64,000 bases of DNA from Methanomicrobiales archaeon (GTDB lineage: Archaea; Halobacteriota; Methanomicrobia; Methanomicrobiales; Methanospirillaceae): assembly GCA_022841205.1 (NCBI GenBank), contig JALHCK010000007.1, forward strand, positions 37,121-101,120, in the 5' to 3' direction. Within the stretch, counting starts at the first letter, position 1. The number at the start of each line of letters is the position of its first letter. Both the position numbers and the translations under genes were made by a program. The notes under the pieces were generated by a model. It ran no database searches and had not been told where the DNA came from. It worked only from the letters and a program-made list of their open reading frames with translations. Shown piece after piece: positions 1-8,737 of this stretch.

Positions 1-110
1 CATCAGGGGTATCGGTAGGTTTTGGGACGATGTGGATCATGGCTTGCTTGCAGGTAAGGTTGGACGATATACCAGATAATCCCTCGGCAGCACATTCTTT
101 TTAGATCAGC

Positions 111-1061
111 GTGAAACCTCCTCTTATGCAGTACTACCCGAATCCGGATGAAGGGCTGGATATCCATGCGGTAAACAAGGTCATCGAAGAGGCGTTCGCC
201 GAACACGGCCGGGGGAAGGTCCAGATGCCGCCAAAGGTCTATATCGCCTTCGATCACGGTGATTTCAGGACCATGCCCGCCTACGTACCCTCTCTTAACA
301 TCGGCGGAGTCAAGATCGTGAATGTCCACCCCGGGAACCCTGCCGCAGGACTGCCCACGGTCATGGCCCTCACCGTGATCCTCTCTCCCCAGACAGGGAT
401 TCCCGAGGCGATCCTGAACGCCACCGGCCTCACGGACCTCCGGACGGGAGCAGCAGGGGCTATCGCTGCCAAGTATCTCTGCGCCAGGAAAAGCGTCGTC
501 CTTGGCATGGTGGGGAGCGGGCGCCAGGCGCAGGCCCAGCTGGACGCTATTTCCACGGAACTCGCCATCACGGAGATACGGATCTGGAGCCGTACCGAGA
601 AGCATGCCCGGGCTTTCTGCGAACGGAATGCCGGATATGAATGCCGGATGACGTCCATTGAGCAGGCAGCCGATTGCGACCTCCTCGTCACCACCACCCC
701 GTCGCGGGAACCACTGGTCAGGGATGCCTGGGTCCGGGACGGCACCCACATCAATTCAATCGGGGCCGATGGTCCGGGCAAGGAGGAGCTCGACCCTGCT
801 CTCCTTGCCAGGGCAAAGGTCTTTGTCGATGACCCAGTCCAGGCCGTCCATTCAGGGGAGATCAACGTCCCGATCAGCAAAGGGCTTTATTCACCGGACC
901 AGGTCGCAGGGACCCTGGGAGAGGTGGTGCTCGGGAGGAAAGGGAGGACCGGTGACCGGGAGATTACCATTTTTGATTCCACCGGCCTTGCCATCCAGGA
1001 CCTGGCCATCGCCGTAATCGCCATGCAGAAGGGCAACTCCGTCCCTCTCAGGTTCCCCTGA
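111..1061 (+). CDS. Alanine dehydrogenase / ornithine cyclodeaminase family protein
   Basis: NAD(P)-dependent enzyme of the ornithine cyclodeaminase / mu-crystallin / archaeal alanine dehydrogenase family, expected to be cytosolic and to act on a small amino or imino acid. The 316-residue length is normal. The conserved TDLRTGAAGAIAA segment is at about residues 108-120, followed by the Rossmann dinucleotide loop GMVGSGRQAQ at about 132-141. A lysine in the KVQMPPK region (about 36-42) matches the usual substrate-binding position. The frame opens with GTG at 111; an ATG at 126 is an equally possible start and would cost only five residues. It faces the radical SAM gene tail to tail. The family call is firm. 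Alanine dehydrogenase versus cyclodeaminase cannot be decided from sequence alone. Confidence 0.85.
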   Translation: MKPPLMQYYPNPDEGLDIHAVNKVIEEAFAEHGRGKVQMPPKVYIAFDHGDFRTMPAYVPSLNIGGVKIVNVHPGNPAAGLPTVMALTVILSPQTGIPEAILNATGLTDLRTGAAGAIAAKYLCARKSVVLGMVGSGRQAQAQLDAISTELAITEIRIWSRTEKHARAFCERNAGYECRMTSIEQAADCDLLVTTTPSREPLVRDAWVRDGTHINSIGADGPGKEELDPALLARAKVFVDDPVQAVHSGEINVPISKGLYSPDQVAGTLGEVVLGRKGRTGDREITIFDSTGLAIQDLAIAVIAMQKGNSVPLRFP

Positions 1062-1118
1062 TCCCCGAAGACTGGTGTGCAAAGGATTCCGGGGCCGGAC
1101 CGGGCACCCGGATTCCGG

Positions 1119-1131
1119 TATTTTTAAAAAA
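1119..1131. terminator. Bidirectional T-run terminator between convergent genes
   Basis: The short gap between two convergent genes holds TATTTTTAAAAAA, which gives a T-run at the 3' end of transcripts from either side. This is the usual archaeal intrinsic terminator pattern, and no strong hairpin is needed. Confidence 0.5.
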
Positions 1132-1135
1132 GAGA

Positions 1136-2593
1136 TCAGTCTTTTTTGTACTTCTTCCAGACGATCTCCCGGTAGACCGGGCCGCTGTTGTAGGTGCAGA
1201 AGGGGATAAGCCGTCCATCAGGTGTTGCATAGTGGATGCAGCAGCGCTGGACACGGCCGAGGTCGTAATTGTAACGGTCCATGAAGTGCATGGTGCCGAT
1301 GAAGAGGGCGTTCCAGTGGAAATCGCGGAGGGCATCGAAGTTCTGCATCACAAGGGTCCTTCCGATCAGCTTCCAGAACTCCATCGTGGAACCCTGTTCG
1401 CCCTTCCTAACCGATTTGTTCATCTCCCGGATACCTTCGATGAGCGATTTGTACTTGTTCAGCGCTCCGCCTTTCTTCAGTTTCTCGGCCATGCTTTCGA
1501 CGGACCTGAAGAAGCTGTCCACATCGACCATCCGGTTGATGGGGACCATGCCCTCATCGGTGATAAAGACGTAAGTGGCTGCACCGCAGTGCTGGTGGGC
1601 GGTAAACCGGACCTGCGGTTTGCCGGTGTAGGCCTCGACCAGGTCTGAGAAAGGCACGACACAGGGAACCGGGTAGAAATCATCCTTGCGGATGGTCCCG
1701 CCAGTCTGGTCTTCGATATCCTCGAGAAGCTCAGGGATGGTAATCCGTTCCCGCTGCACATCCTCCTCGCTTGCGGCTCCGGTGAAGGCGATTGGCTGGT
1801 AGTTCACCCCGCGGACCACGCTTATGTGCCCGGCAGCATAGCGGATCATGTCCCCGACTTCATGGTCGTTTCTGCCCTTGATGATCGTGGGGACAAGGAC
1901 TATCCCGAGACCGGCCTCTTCGCAGTTCCTGACCACCTTATCATCGGAGGCGATCTTGGGGTTGGTCTCCTTTGACACACCGTCAAAATGGAGGTATACC
2001 GTGGAAAGGCCGGCGGCCTTTAGCTCCTCTACGTATCCTTTGTCCCTTGCAAGCTTGATCCCGTTTGTTGCGAGCTGTACCTGGGGAAACCCGAGCTCCT
2101 TTGCTTTCCGGATGATCTCCACCAGGTCATCCCGCATCGTAGGCTCGCCGCCCGAGAACTGGACCGCCGGGGCAGGGACCGGTTTTTGCTCCCGGAGCAT
2201 CCGGAGCATCCCTACGATCTGGTCAAAGGAGGGTTCATAAATGAACCCGCAGGCCCGTGCATTGGCAAAACAGAAATCGCAGTCCAGGTTGCACCGGTTG
2301 GTAAGGTCGATATTGGCAAGGAGGGTGCCGGATTTGTGGTTCGAACACAGGCCGCAATGTTCCGGGCAGCACCCCTCCAGCGTTGTGACATTGGGGTTCT
2401 CAACGCCGCGTCCGATCGATTCGAATGCTTCGAACCTGTGCCATAAGCCGGCATCGGACCAGTAAATATCCCGGAAATGGCCGTGTTCCGGGCAGGTCCG
2501 TTCCAGCCAGATTTTGCCATCCTCTTCGTTGATTTCGCCCTCGAGAACGGCATTGCAGATCGGGCAAAGGGTCTTTGTTGTTTTCACTTTCAC
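1136..2593 (-). CDS. tes: Radical SAM protein, tetraether lipid synthase (Tes)-like
   Basis: Radical SAM enzyme resembling archaeal tetraether synthase (the MJ0619/MA_1486 family). That enzyme joins the phytanyl chains of two archaeol lipids to make GDGT at the membrane. Of 485 residues, the N-terminus carries extra cysteines (C10, C13, C34, then C75, C76, C80, C83) typical of this multi-cluster family. The radical SAM CX3CX2C motif is at C101, C105 and C108, and the GGEP SAM motif is near residues 148-151. The start is GTG at 2593, supported by GGAGGGG eight or so bases upstream. It is divergent from carS, another membrane lipid gene, which supports the assignment. Other radical SAM enzymes of this class exist, so Tes is a strong family-based call and not proven. 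Confidence 0.75.
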   Translation of the reverse strand: MKVKTTKTLCPICNAVLEGEINEEDGKIWLERTCPEHGHFRDIYWSDAGLWHRFEAFESIGRGVENPNVTTLEGCCPEHCGLCSNHKSGTLLANIDLTNRCNLDCDFCFANARACGFIYEPSFDQIVGMLRMLREQKPVPAPAVQFSGGEPTMRDDLVEIIRKAKELGFPQVQLATNGIKLARDKGYVEELKAAGLSTVYLHFDGVSKETNPKIASDDKVVRNCEEAGLGIVLVPTIIKGRNDHEVGDMIRYAAGHISVVRGVNYQPIAFTGAASEEDVQRERITIPELLEDIEDQTGGTIRKDDFYPVPCVVPFSDLVEAYTGKPQVRFTAHQHCGAATYVFITDEGMVPINRMVDVDSFFRSVESMAEKLKKGGALNKYKSLIEGIREMNKSVRKGEQGSTMEFWKLIGRTLVMQNFDALRDFHWNALFIGTMHFMDRYNYDLGRVQRCCIHYATPDGRLIPFCTYNSGPVYREIVWKKYKKD

Positions 2594-2645
2594 GGGGTTC
2601 CCCTCCGATCCTTCATAGAAGTGGTTAGATTCTGGGATATCTTAA

Positions 2646-2656
2646 TGCTTATATCT
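2646..2656. promoter_or_regulatory. Near-palindromic TATA box in the tes/carS divergent promoter
   Basis: The only clear TATA element in the 94-bp gap is CTTATATCT, which reads AGATATAAG on the other strand. It lies about 35 bases before carS and about 55 before tes, so it could position transcription in either direction. This is inference from spacing. Confidence 0.45.
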
Positions 2657-2687
2657 GCTGTTTATTACAGATACTGGGGTATTTCAG

Positions 2688-3236
2688 ATGAGCCCCGATC
2701 TCGTTTTATCCTCACTGGTGTCCGCGCTCTGGATTATGCTGCCGGCATACCTGCCGAACTCAGCGGCAGCCGTGCTTGGAGGCGGGGCGCCAATTGACGG
2801 AGGCCGCAGTCTCCGGGACGGAAAACGGATATTCGGTGACGGAAAAACATGGCGGGGGCTCTTCCTGGGGATCCTGTCCGGAATTGCCATCGGTTCGGTG
2901 CAGATAGCGGTCCGGGACCATGCCGGGCTCCTGTCCCTCCCCGGACTCACGTTCCCGGTGGTGGTCATCCTTGCCGCCGGAGCCCTCTTCGGGGACCTCG
3001 CCAAGAGTTTTTTCAAACGGAGGCTTGGCAAGGACCGCGGCACAGAATGGCTGATCGCAGACCAGTATGACTTCGTTATCGGCGCCTTTCTCCTGCTCAT
3101 GATCTTTTCACCGGGGTGGGTGATATCCACGGTGACCCCCCTCATGGTGCTCTGGATCATCATCGCCACCCCCCTGCTGCACCGGGTAGTGAATATTATA
3201 GGGTACCTTACCGGAGTAAAAGATGTACCATGGTAA
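2688..3236 (+). CDS. carS: CDP-archaeol synthase CarS
   Basis: CTP:2,3-di-O-geranylgeranylglycerol-1-phosphate cytidylyltransferase, which activates unsaturated archaeol for head-group attachment in the cytoplasmic membrane. The 182-residue protein is the usual size and has about five hydrophobic segments. It carries the family signature around residues 28-56: polar loops with NSAAA, the GG.PIDGG turn, GKRIFGDGKTWRG, and later GDLAKSFFKRR. A TATA box is centred about 35 bases upstream of the ATG. Its last codons overlap pyrE by seven bases, so carS heads a carS-pyrE transcript, with purD and argF close behind. Confidence 0.93.
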   Translation: MSPDLVLSSLVSALWIMLPAYLPNSAAAVLGGGAPIDGGRSLRDGKRIFGDGKTWRGLFLGILSGIAIGSVQIAVRDHAGLLSLPGLTFPVVVILAAGALFGDLAKSFFKRRLGKDRGTEWLIADQYDFVIGAFLLLMIFSPGWVISTVTPLMVLWIIIATPLLHRVVNIIGYLTGVKDVPW

Positions 3237-3748
3237 ACAGAATTGCTGAACTGCTGCGGGAAAACGGGGCAGTGGAGTTTGGAGACTTCACCCTTGCCTC
3301 GGGAAGAAAGAGCTCCTACTACCTCGATGTGAAGAAGGCAGTCACCCACCCGGCAGTATTGATGGCAATCGGCGAAGAGATGGCACGCCGGGCCGACTTT
3401 GACGTAGTCGCAGGAGTGGCTGTCGGAGGCATCTCCATTGCCGTTGCCACCGCCATTGCCAGCAGCAAGCCCTATGCCATCATCAGGAGCGCCGGGAAGT
3501 CACACGGGACAGGCGGGCGGATCATCGGGAACATCTCCGGAAAACGGGTGCTGCTGGTCGAGGACGTCACCACATCCGGCGGCTCGGTGATCGGGGGAAT
3601 CGAGGAACTCAGGGCCGGGGGAGCAGAGATCGATACGGTTGTCACGGTGGTCGACCGCGAGGCGGGTGCAGCCGAAGCGCTCGGGCGCCTTGGGGTACAC
3701 CTTGTCGCGCTCGCAACCGCCCGTGATGTTGTGCAGTGGCGGGAATAA
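3230..3748 (+). CDS. pyrE: Orotate phosphoribosyltransferase
   Basis: Transfers phosphoribose from PRPP to orotate, giving OMP in pyrimidine synthesis. The protein is 172 residues, typical of archaeal PyrE. The PRPP-binding motif VLLVEDVTTSGGSV is at about residues 107-120, and the catalytic loop with IIRSAGKSHGTGG is at about 84-96. A longer open frame reaches upstream to 3116, but it only shadows carS. The ATG at 3230, overlapping the carS stop, gives the correct family N-terminus. The gene is translationally linked to carS. Confidence 0.94.
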   Translation: MVNRIAELLRENGAVEFGDFTLASGRKSSYYLDVKKAVTHPAVLMAIGEEMARRADFDVVAGVAVGGISIAVATAIASSKPYAIIRSAGKSHGTGGRIIGNISGKRVLLVEDVTTSGGSVIGGIEELRAGGAEIDTVVTVVDREAGAAEALGRLGVHLVALATARDVVQWRE

Positions 3749-3782
3749 AAGACGCACTTTTTTAAAAAAAACTGGCATATAC

Positions 3783-5075
3783 ATGACTATGAAGGTTCTT
3801 GTTGTCGGAGGCGGGGGCAGGGAGCATGCGATTGCCCGGGCGCTATCCTTCAACAAAGAAACGGCCATCTTCTCGGTCATGGCGAAACGGAACCCCGGGA
3901 TCGCGGAAGTGGCAGAAGAAGTCCTGGTCGAAAAAGAGACCAATGTCCCGGCGGTAATCCGGTTTGCAAAAGCACGGTTGATCGATTACGCGGTGATCGG
4001 GCCTGAAGCTCCCCTTGAAGCGGGCATTGTCGACAGGCTCGAGGAAAACGGGATAGCCTGCATGGGCCCTACCTACGCCGCCGCAAGGCTCGAGACCGAC
4101 AAGGCTTTCTGCAGGGAGATGATGAATGCCCATGGCATCGCCGGGTGCCCGGCATTCCGTGTCACCCATACAGCCAGTGAGGCCGAGACATTCATCCGCA
4201 ATTACGAGGGGGACCTGGCAATCAAGCCCACCGGGCTTACAGGGGGAAAGGGAGTCAGGATCATGGGCGAGCATGTTGACCGCGAAGGGGCCATCCGGTA
4301 TGCCCGGTCTCTCTCCGGTAACGTGGTGCTTGAAGAACGGCTTATCGGCGAAGAGTTCACCCTCCAGGCTTTTGTCGATGGAAAACACCTGGTCCCCATG
4401 CCGCTCGTCCAGGATCACAAGCGGGCTTTCGAAGGCGACCAGGGCCCGAATACCGGGGGGATGGGGTCATACTCGATGCCGGACCATTCCCTCCCCTTCG
4501 TGGGCAGGCATGACGAGGAAAAGGCCCTGGCCATCATGAAAGATGCGGTGGCGGCCATGGAGAAAGCAGGGTTCCCATACCGGGGAATCCTTTACGGCCA
4601 GTTCATGAACACTGCCCGGGGACCGATGGTAATCGAGTTCAACGCCCGGTTCGGTGACCCTGAAGCGATGAACGTGCTCCCCCTGCTCGAGTCCGATCTC
4701 CTGTCGGTCATTGAAAACACCGTCCGGGGGACCCTCAGCGCTTCGGATATCCGGTTCTCGAACAAAGCGACCGTCTGCAAGTATGTCGTGCCCGAAGGCT
4801 ACCCGGAAAAACCACTGACCGGGGAGGAGCTGAATATTCCGGGAAAACCGGAAGCCATCCTGTATTACGCCAATGTCGATGAACGAAATGGCCGGCTATT
4901 CACCGACACCTCGCGGACCCTGGCATTCGTGGGGGTGGCAGATAGTCTCGATGCCGCAGAACATATCGCGGAAGATGCGGCCTCCTCGGTCATGGGACGG
5001 GTGCGCCACCGCCGTGATATCGGGACTGCCCGGCTGCTCGAACAACGGATCGCACACATGCAGGAGCTCCGATGA
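3783..5075 (+). CDS. purD: Phosphoribosylamine-glycine ligase (GARS)
   Basis: ATP-dependent ligation of glycine to phosphoribosylamine, the second step of purine synthesis. The 430-residue protein begins with the diagnostic VVGGGGREHAIARAL segment (about residues 6-20). It continues as an ATP-grasp enzyme: the GLTGGKGV loop in the middle, and the EFNARFGDPEAM signature near residue 280 that binds Mg-ATP. The start at 3783 was chosen because it places the G-rich N-terminus correctly; the ATG at 3789 is the alternative. A T-run and A-run (about 3758-3772) lie between pyrE and purD and may allow separate expression. The stop overlaps argF by four bases (ATGA). Confidence 0.95.
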   Translation: MTMKVLVVGGGGREHAIARALSFNKETAIFSVMAKRNPGIAEVAEEVLVEKETNVPAVIRFAKARLIDYAVIGPEAPLEAGIVDRLEENGIACMGPTYAAARLETDKAFCREMMNAHGIAGCPAFRVTHTASEAETFIRNYEGDLAIKPTGLTGGKGVRIMGEHVDREGAIRYARSLSGNVVLEERLIGEEFTLQAFVDGKHLVPMPLVQDHKRAFEGDQGPNTGGMGSYSMPDHSLPFVGRHDEEKALAIMKDAVAAMEKAGFPYRGILYGQFMNTARGPMVIEFNARFGDPEAMNVLPLLESDLLSVIENTVRGTLSASDIRFSNKATVCKYVVPEGYPEKPLTGEELNIPGKPEAILYYANVDERNGRLFTDTSRTLAFVGVADSLDAAEHIAEDAASSVMGRVRHRRDIGTARLLEQRIAHMQELR

Positions 5076-5998
5076 ACAAGGATCTGCTTTCCATCCTCGA
5101 TCTCTCCGCAGACGAGCTTGATGTCATACTGGGTGAGGCCGCTAACCTGAAGATGCTCCGGAAGGCCGGGCGTCCCCATGAATTCCTGAAGGGAAAGTCG
5201 CTTGCCATGGTCTTTGAGAAGGCCTCCACCCGGACCAGGATATCGTTTGAGACGGGGATGTACGAGCTCGGGGGGCATGCCCTGTTCCTTAACCCAAGCG
5301 ACCTCCAGATCGGGCGGGGGGAGGAGATACGGGATACCGCCCGCGTCATGTCCCGTTACGTGGCCGGGATAATGATCCGGGCCTACCACCACGAGCATAT
5401 CGAGGAATTTGCCCGGTGGTCATCGGTCCCGGTGATCAACGGCCTCTCCGACCGCGAACACCCCTGCCAGATCATCGCCGACCTGATGACCATCAGGGAG
5501 CATTTCGGGAAGCTTTCCGGGCTCCGGCTGGCATGGGTCGGGGACGGGAACAATGTCTGCAACTCGCTCGTGCTGGCATCGGCCCTTGCCGGCTACGATT
5601 TGACGGTCGCCTCACCGGACCGTTTCCAGCCTCCCGGAGAGGTGGTGGAACGGGCCCGTGCCGCTGGCGGGTCGGTCACGCTGGTCAGGGAGCCGGGCGA
5701 TGCGGTGGCAGATGCCCACGTGGTGGTGACCGATACCTGGGTCTCCATGGGAGAGGAAGCCGGGAAGGCGGAACGCCTGAAGGCGTTTTCCGGGTACACC
5801 GTGACTCCCGCCCTGATGAGGAAGGCCGGGCCGGAAGCCGTCTTTCTCCATTGTCTCCCGGCACACCGTGGCCAGGAGGTCGCCGATGAGGTCATCGAGG
5901 GGCCGCAGAGCCTTGTTTTTGATGAGGCCGAGAACCGGCTACATACCCAGAAGGCACTGCTGGTGAAGCTGATGGGACGGGAGATCGGGGGACCATAG
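5072..5998 (+). CDS. argF: Ornithine carbamoyltransferase
   Basis: Makes citrulline from ornithine and carbamoyl phosphate in arginine synthesis. The 308-residue protein has the carbamoyl-phosphate motif STRTR at residues 52-56, HPCQ at about 130 and the catalytic-cysteine loop HCLPAHRG at about 260-267. These are diagnostic for OTCase as opposed to aspartate transcarbamylase. The ATG overlaps the purD stop, so translation is coupled. Purine and arginine genes in one transcript share no obvious control site in the sequence. Confidence 0.95.
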   Translation: MNKDLLSILDLSADELDVILGEAANLKMLRKAGRPHEFLKGKSLAMVFEKASTRTRISFETGMYELGGHALFLNPSDLQIGRGEEIRDTARVMSRYVAGIMIRAYHHEHIEEFARWSSVPVINGLSDREHPCQIIADLMTIREHFGKLSGLRLAWVGDGNNVCNSLVLASALAGYDLTVASPDRFQPPGEVVERARAAGGSVTLVREPGDAVADAHVVVTDTWVSMGEEAGKAERLKAFSGYTVTPALMRKAGPEAVFLHCLPAHRGQEVADEVIEGPQSLVFDEAENRLHTQKALLVKLMGREIGGP

Positions 5999-6015
5999 CA
6001 GGAAATTCCCGGGAA

Positions 6016-6771
6016 ATGATCACAGAGCACAGCCATACCCAACAGCATCCGCTCTGGCTTTCCGTTGTACTGAGTCTCTTCCCAGGCGTTGGGCTGGGTG
6101 CGTTCATCATCGGGATGGCACCAGTATTGGAGGGTTGGGGGCTGGATCCGATCTTCGCCCTCTTCGGTGGTATCGGACTCGTGATCGTCCCTCTCGAACT
6201 CGGGTGCCTGGCTATCGTCGCCCGCAGGACAACCGGCTCGTGGTCCCCGCTTGCCGCGACAGCCTACAGGTCCAGGCTTCCTCCTGCACGGCTGCTGACA
6301 ATGGCTTTTGGTCTCGCCATATGGTTCCTCTTCACGCTGATCGCCTGGATATCTTTGCTGGAAGGTTGGGCAATCGATCTGTTGTCCCCGTGGGTGCCCG
6401 GTTCGATTCTGCAGTTTGCGCAGACGAATGGAGGGGGAGATCTGCCTTCAGCGGGTGTTGTCGCGGCATTCCTGATCATAGCATTCGTGTTTAATGGCCT
6501 GGTCGGTCCAATAACCGAGGAGCTGTACTTCCGCGGCTATCTTCTCCCGCGGATTGACCGCTACGGCGTATGGGCGCCGGTTCTAAACACCCTCCTTTTT
6601 TCCATCTACCACGTGTGGACGCCGTGGAGGTGGCCCCAGATAGCCGCCGGGTTCCTGCCACTGGCCCTTGCCGCATGGCGAACACGGAGCATCTACGTGT
6701 CTATGACTGCTCATGTGATTATCAACATCGTCTTCCTGGTCATGCTCACAGCCTCGTTCGCTGCTGGCTGA
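6016..6771 (+). CDS. CPBP-family intramembrane metalloprotease
   Basis: Polytopic membrane protein (251 residues, about seven hydrophobic segments) of the CPBP/Rce1 family. Family motifs are visible in order: EELYFRG at about residues 168-174 (glutamate pair and arginine) and SIYHVWTP at about 196-203 (the histidine motif). These residues form the metal site in type II CAAX proteases. Substrates in archaea are unknown; roles in prenyl-protein processing or in protection from peptides are only family-level possibilities. It begins 17 bases after argF but differs in character and may have its own promoter. Confidence 0.85.
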   Translation: MITEHSHTQQHPLWLSVVLSLFPGVGLGAFIIGMAPVLEGWGLDPIFALFGGIGLVIVPLELGCLAIVARRTTGSWSPLAATAYRSRLPPARLLTMAFGLAIWFLFTLIAWISLLEGWAIDLLSPWVPGSILQFAQTNGGGDLPSAGVVAAFLIIAFVFNGLVGPITEELYFRGYLLPRIDRYGVWAPVLNTLLFSIYHVWTPWRWPQIAAGFLPLALAAWRTRSIYVSMTAHVIINIVFLVMLTASFAAG

Positions 6772-6987
6772 CGCACGGAATACAAGAAATGATTCGTGCA
6801 GTCAGTCTGGCTGGGAGGATTTTTCATGCCCGGTGACCGGCCTTGCAAAGAGCCAGCTGACAACAAATACATGCGACAGAATTCATCACGCCCGCCATAA
6901 TAAGAGGCGATTTCCAAAAACAAGAGGCGGTTATCCGAACGGAGTTGCTAAAAAGAGAATAACCTGGAAAGATCCTTCCCGTGCCCG

Positions 6988-7695
6988 TCAGTCCCGGATG
7001 ACTTCGTGGTACATCCCGCCCCGCTCTTCCACGTAGAGGACGGCCGTCCTGTCCCGGATGGCGGGCTTTGGGAATTTTCGCACCCGGACGATGCCGGTGG
7101 CCAGCGATTCGCCCGAAATGGATTCCACCCGCGATACACCTGCCGAAAGGAGGTCTTCCACGCGGATATCGCCCGAGAAGTCCCGGAGGTTTCCGAGCAG
7201 GACGTACCGGCCATCGTTTCCCGATGCCGCAAGCCCGATGCCTGCCAGCGCTCCGATGACCCCCCCGTCAGTCCCTCCAAGCCCGGCAAGCCGGATGCCG
7301 CACTTCCGGGCAAGAGCATATGCTTCGTCCTTTGTCCTGACGGTCATCTTCGCCTCGAGGCCGAACGCGGTGATCTCCGGCGGGACGTCTTTTTGGCCGG
7401 CAACGGCCAGCCCCGGGTCGCTTCCCACGATGAAATCGGAGATCATGAGTTCCTTCACCTGTTCAAAGACGGAATCGATATCCCGGCCATTTTCCAGGTG
7501 GATTACCGCACAGCTGTTGTGCGAGGTATAGGGGATATCGGGATGGACAAGGAGCTGGTGCCGGCTCACCCCGGCAAGCTGGTAACCGGAATTCCCGAGA
7601 TCGTGGGCGATTGCCCGGGCAAGCCGCCCGGTTCCGCGGGACTCACGGGTATCGGTGTCGTCGAGGGCAATGTAGAGGGTCACGTGATCAGGCAC
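6988..7695 (-). CDS. TiaS-like N-terminal domain protein
   Basis: A 235-residue protein starting with an IALDDTDTRESRGTG motif (about residues 9-23). This closely resembles the N-terminal ATP/tRNA-handling domain of TiaS, the tRNA-Ile2 agmatidine synthase, whose hallmark is DDTDS. The OB-fold and zinc ribbon of full TiaS (about 420 residues) are absent, so this is a stand-alone relative and not TiaS itself. A second conserved block, AGLGGTDGGVIGALAGIGLA, is at about residues 136-155 and looks like a nucleotide-binding glycine-rich segment. The ATG at 7695 is the only good start. The gene is monocistronic. Function unknown; a nucleotide-dependent RNA or small-molecule ligase is conceivable. 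Confidence 0.65.
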   Translation of the reverse strand: MPDHVTLYIALDDTDTRESRGTGRLARAIAHDLGNSGYQLAGVSRHQLLVHPDIPYTSHNSCAVIHLENGRDIDSVFEQVKELMISDFIVGSDPGLAVAGQKDVPPEITAFGLEAKMTVRTKDEAYALARKCGIRLAGLGGTDGGVIGALAGIGLAASGNDGRYVLLGNLRDFSGDIRVEDLLSAGVSRVESISGESLATGIVRVRKFPKPAIRDRTAVLYVEERGGMYHEVIRD

Positions 7696-7907
7696 CCCTG
7701 GAATGGGAAATATTGACTTTCTACGGTAATGGAGCTATCTGATTTGACTCCTTCACGGGTTTGAAGGGTGCTATCCGTAAGTGATGGGCATAGCTTTATA
7801 CTCTCGGCGTTGGAGAGGCTGAGTGAACACATTTGGCTGGAGAGAATTGAGTTATCCGCTCCCCCGGTATCCAGATGTGTCGGGAAATCCTGGAATGAGG
7901 CAGGATC

Positions 7908-8720
7908 ATGAGGAACACCAAAAGGTATCAGTCCCAGAACATAACGTTCGCCAACCAGCTCCCAGCATGTACACCAAATGGTTGTACTGATCAAACAGGC
8001 CCTGAGAGAGATCAATCTTTTTGCATTCAGGACGTGGAACAGGGTTCTCTTCCTGATTGTTATTTCATGGCGGCCCTGGCATCGGTCGCGTGGGCAGATC
8101 CCAATCGGCTTGGAGTTTTCGCGACCGGGTATAAATTTAAAAGAGACATGGTTGCAACCACCCTCCCTGATAAAAAAGTGGCAACTTATAACGGTTCACC
8201 ATGTTATGCCCGAATTGGGCCCCGTGGCTTTATATGGCCGTTGTTATATGAAAGGGCCTATGCCGTATGGAGGGGATGTGGAAACCCGTGCACATCCATG
8301 AATTGCATTGTGGGTGGTGCCGGGATGCAGGCCCTCGAGGATATTACAGGATACACTAAATCCCCGGTGATCCAGCCAGGTACATGGACAGCTGCAACAA
8401 TTCCAAATAATAATGGGTTTGCATCCGTTCCGGCCGTTGCATGGACAACCAATGGGGATCCCGGGAACAAGATCCCTGCCGACCATACCTTCTCCTATCT
8501 CGGGCACTATCCGGCAATCAACCCGGCCTATGTTGTATTGAGAAATCCCCACGGCCGACTGGCACCGGAACCCTCAACAAATGTAACAAGGAGCGATACA
8601 ACCTGGTACTCCCGAGCGCCTTGCCCGATTAACTTTAAAAACGACAAGGATGGGATCTTTGCACTCGCGGTCCAGACCTTTAAATCAAAATTTGCAGGAA
8701 TTGGATATGTAAGAAAATAA
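7908..8720 (+). CDS. Calpain-like (C2 family) cysteine peptidase
   Basis: A 270-residue protein with the calpain catalytic layout. The cysteine motif QGSLPDCYFMAALAS is at residues 45-59 with C51, matching the calpain box (Q-G-x-x-x-D-C-W/Y). H193 or H200 lies in the segment ADHTFSYLGHYP, and N213 is in LRNPHG, which parallels calpain RNPWG. The Cys-His-Asn order and the 142-162 residue spacing fit the C2 core domain. There is no signal peptide and no calcium-binding EF-hand, so this is a minimal core. It is followed 17 bases later by the large secreted propeller/PKD gene, and the two probably share a transcript. A TATA-like CTTTATA at about 7794 suggests a leader of roughly 90 bases. Activity is predicted, not shown. 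Confidence 0.75.
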   Translation: MRNTKRYQSQNITFANQLPACTPNGCTDQTGPERDQSFCIQDVEQGSLPDCYFMAALASVAWADPNRLGVFATGYKFKRDMVATTLPDKKVATYNGSPCYARIGPRGFIWPLLYERAYAVWRGCGNPCTSMNCIVGGAGMQALEDITGYTKSPVIQPGTWTAATIPNNNGFASVPAVAWTTNGDPGNKIPADHTFSYLGHYPAINPAYVVLRNPHGRLAPEPSTNVTRSDTTWYSRAPCPINFKNDKDGIFALAVQTFKSKFAGIGYVRK

Positions 8721-8737
8721 CGAAAAAGAGGGCAGAA

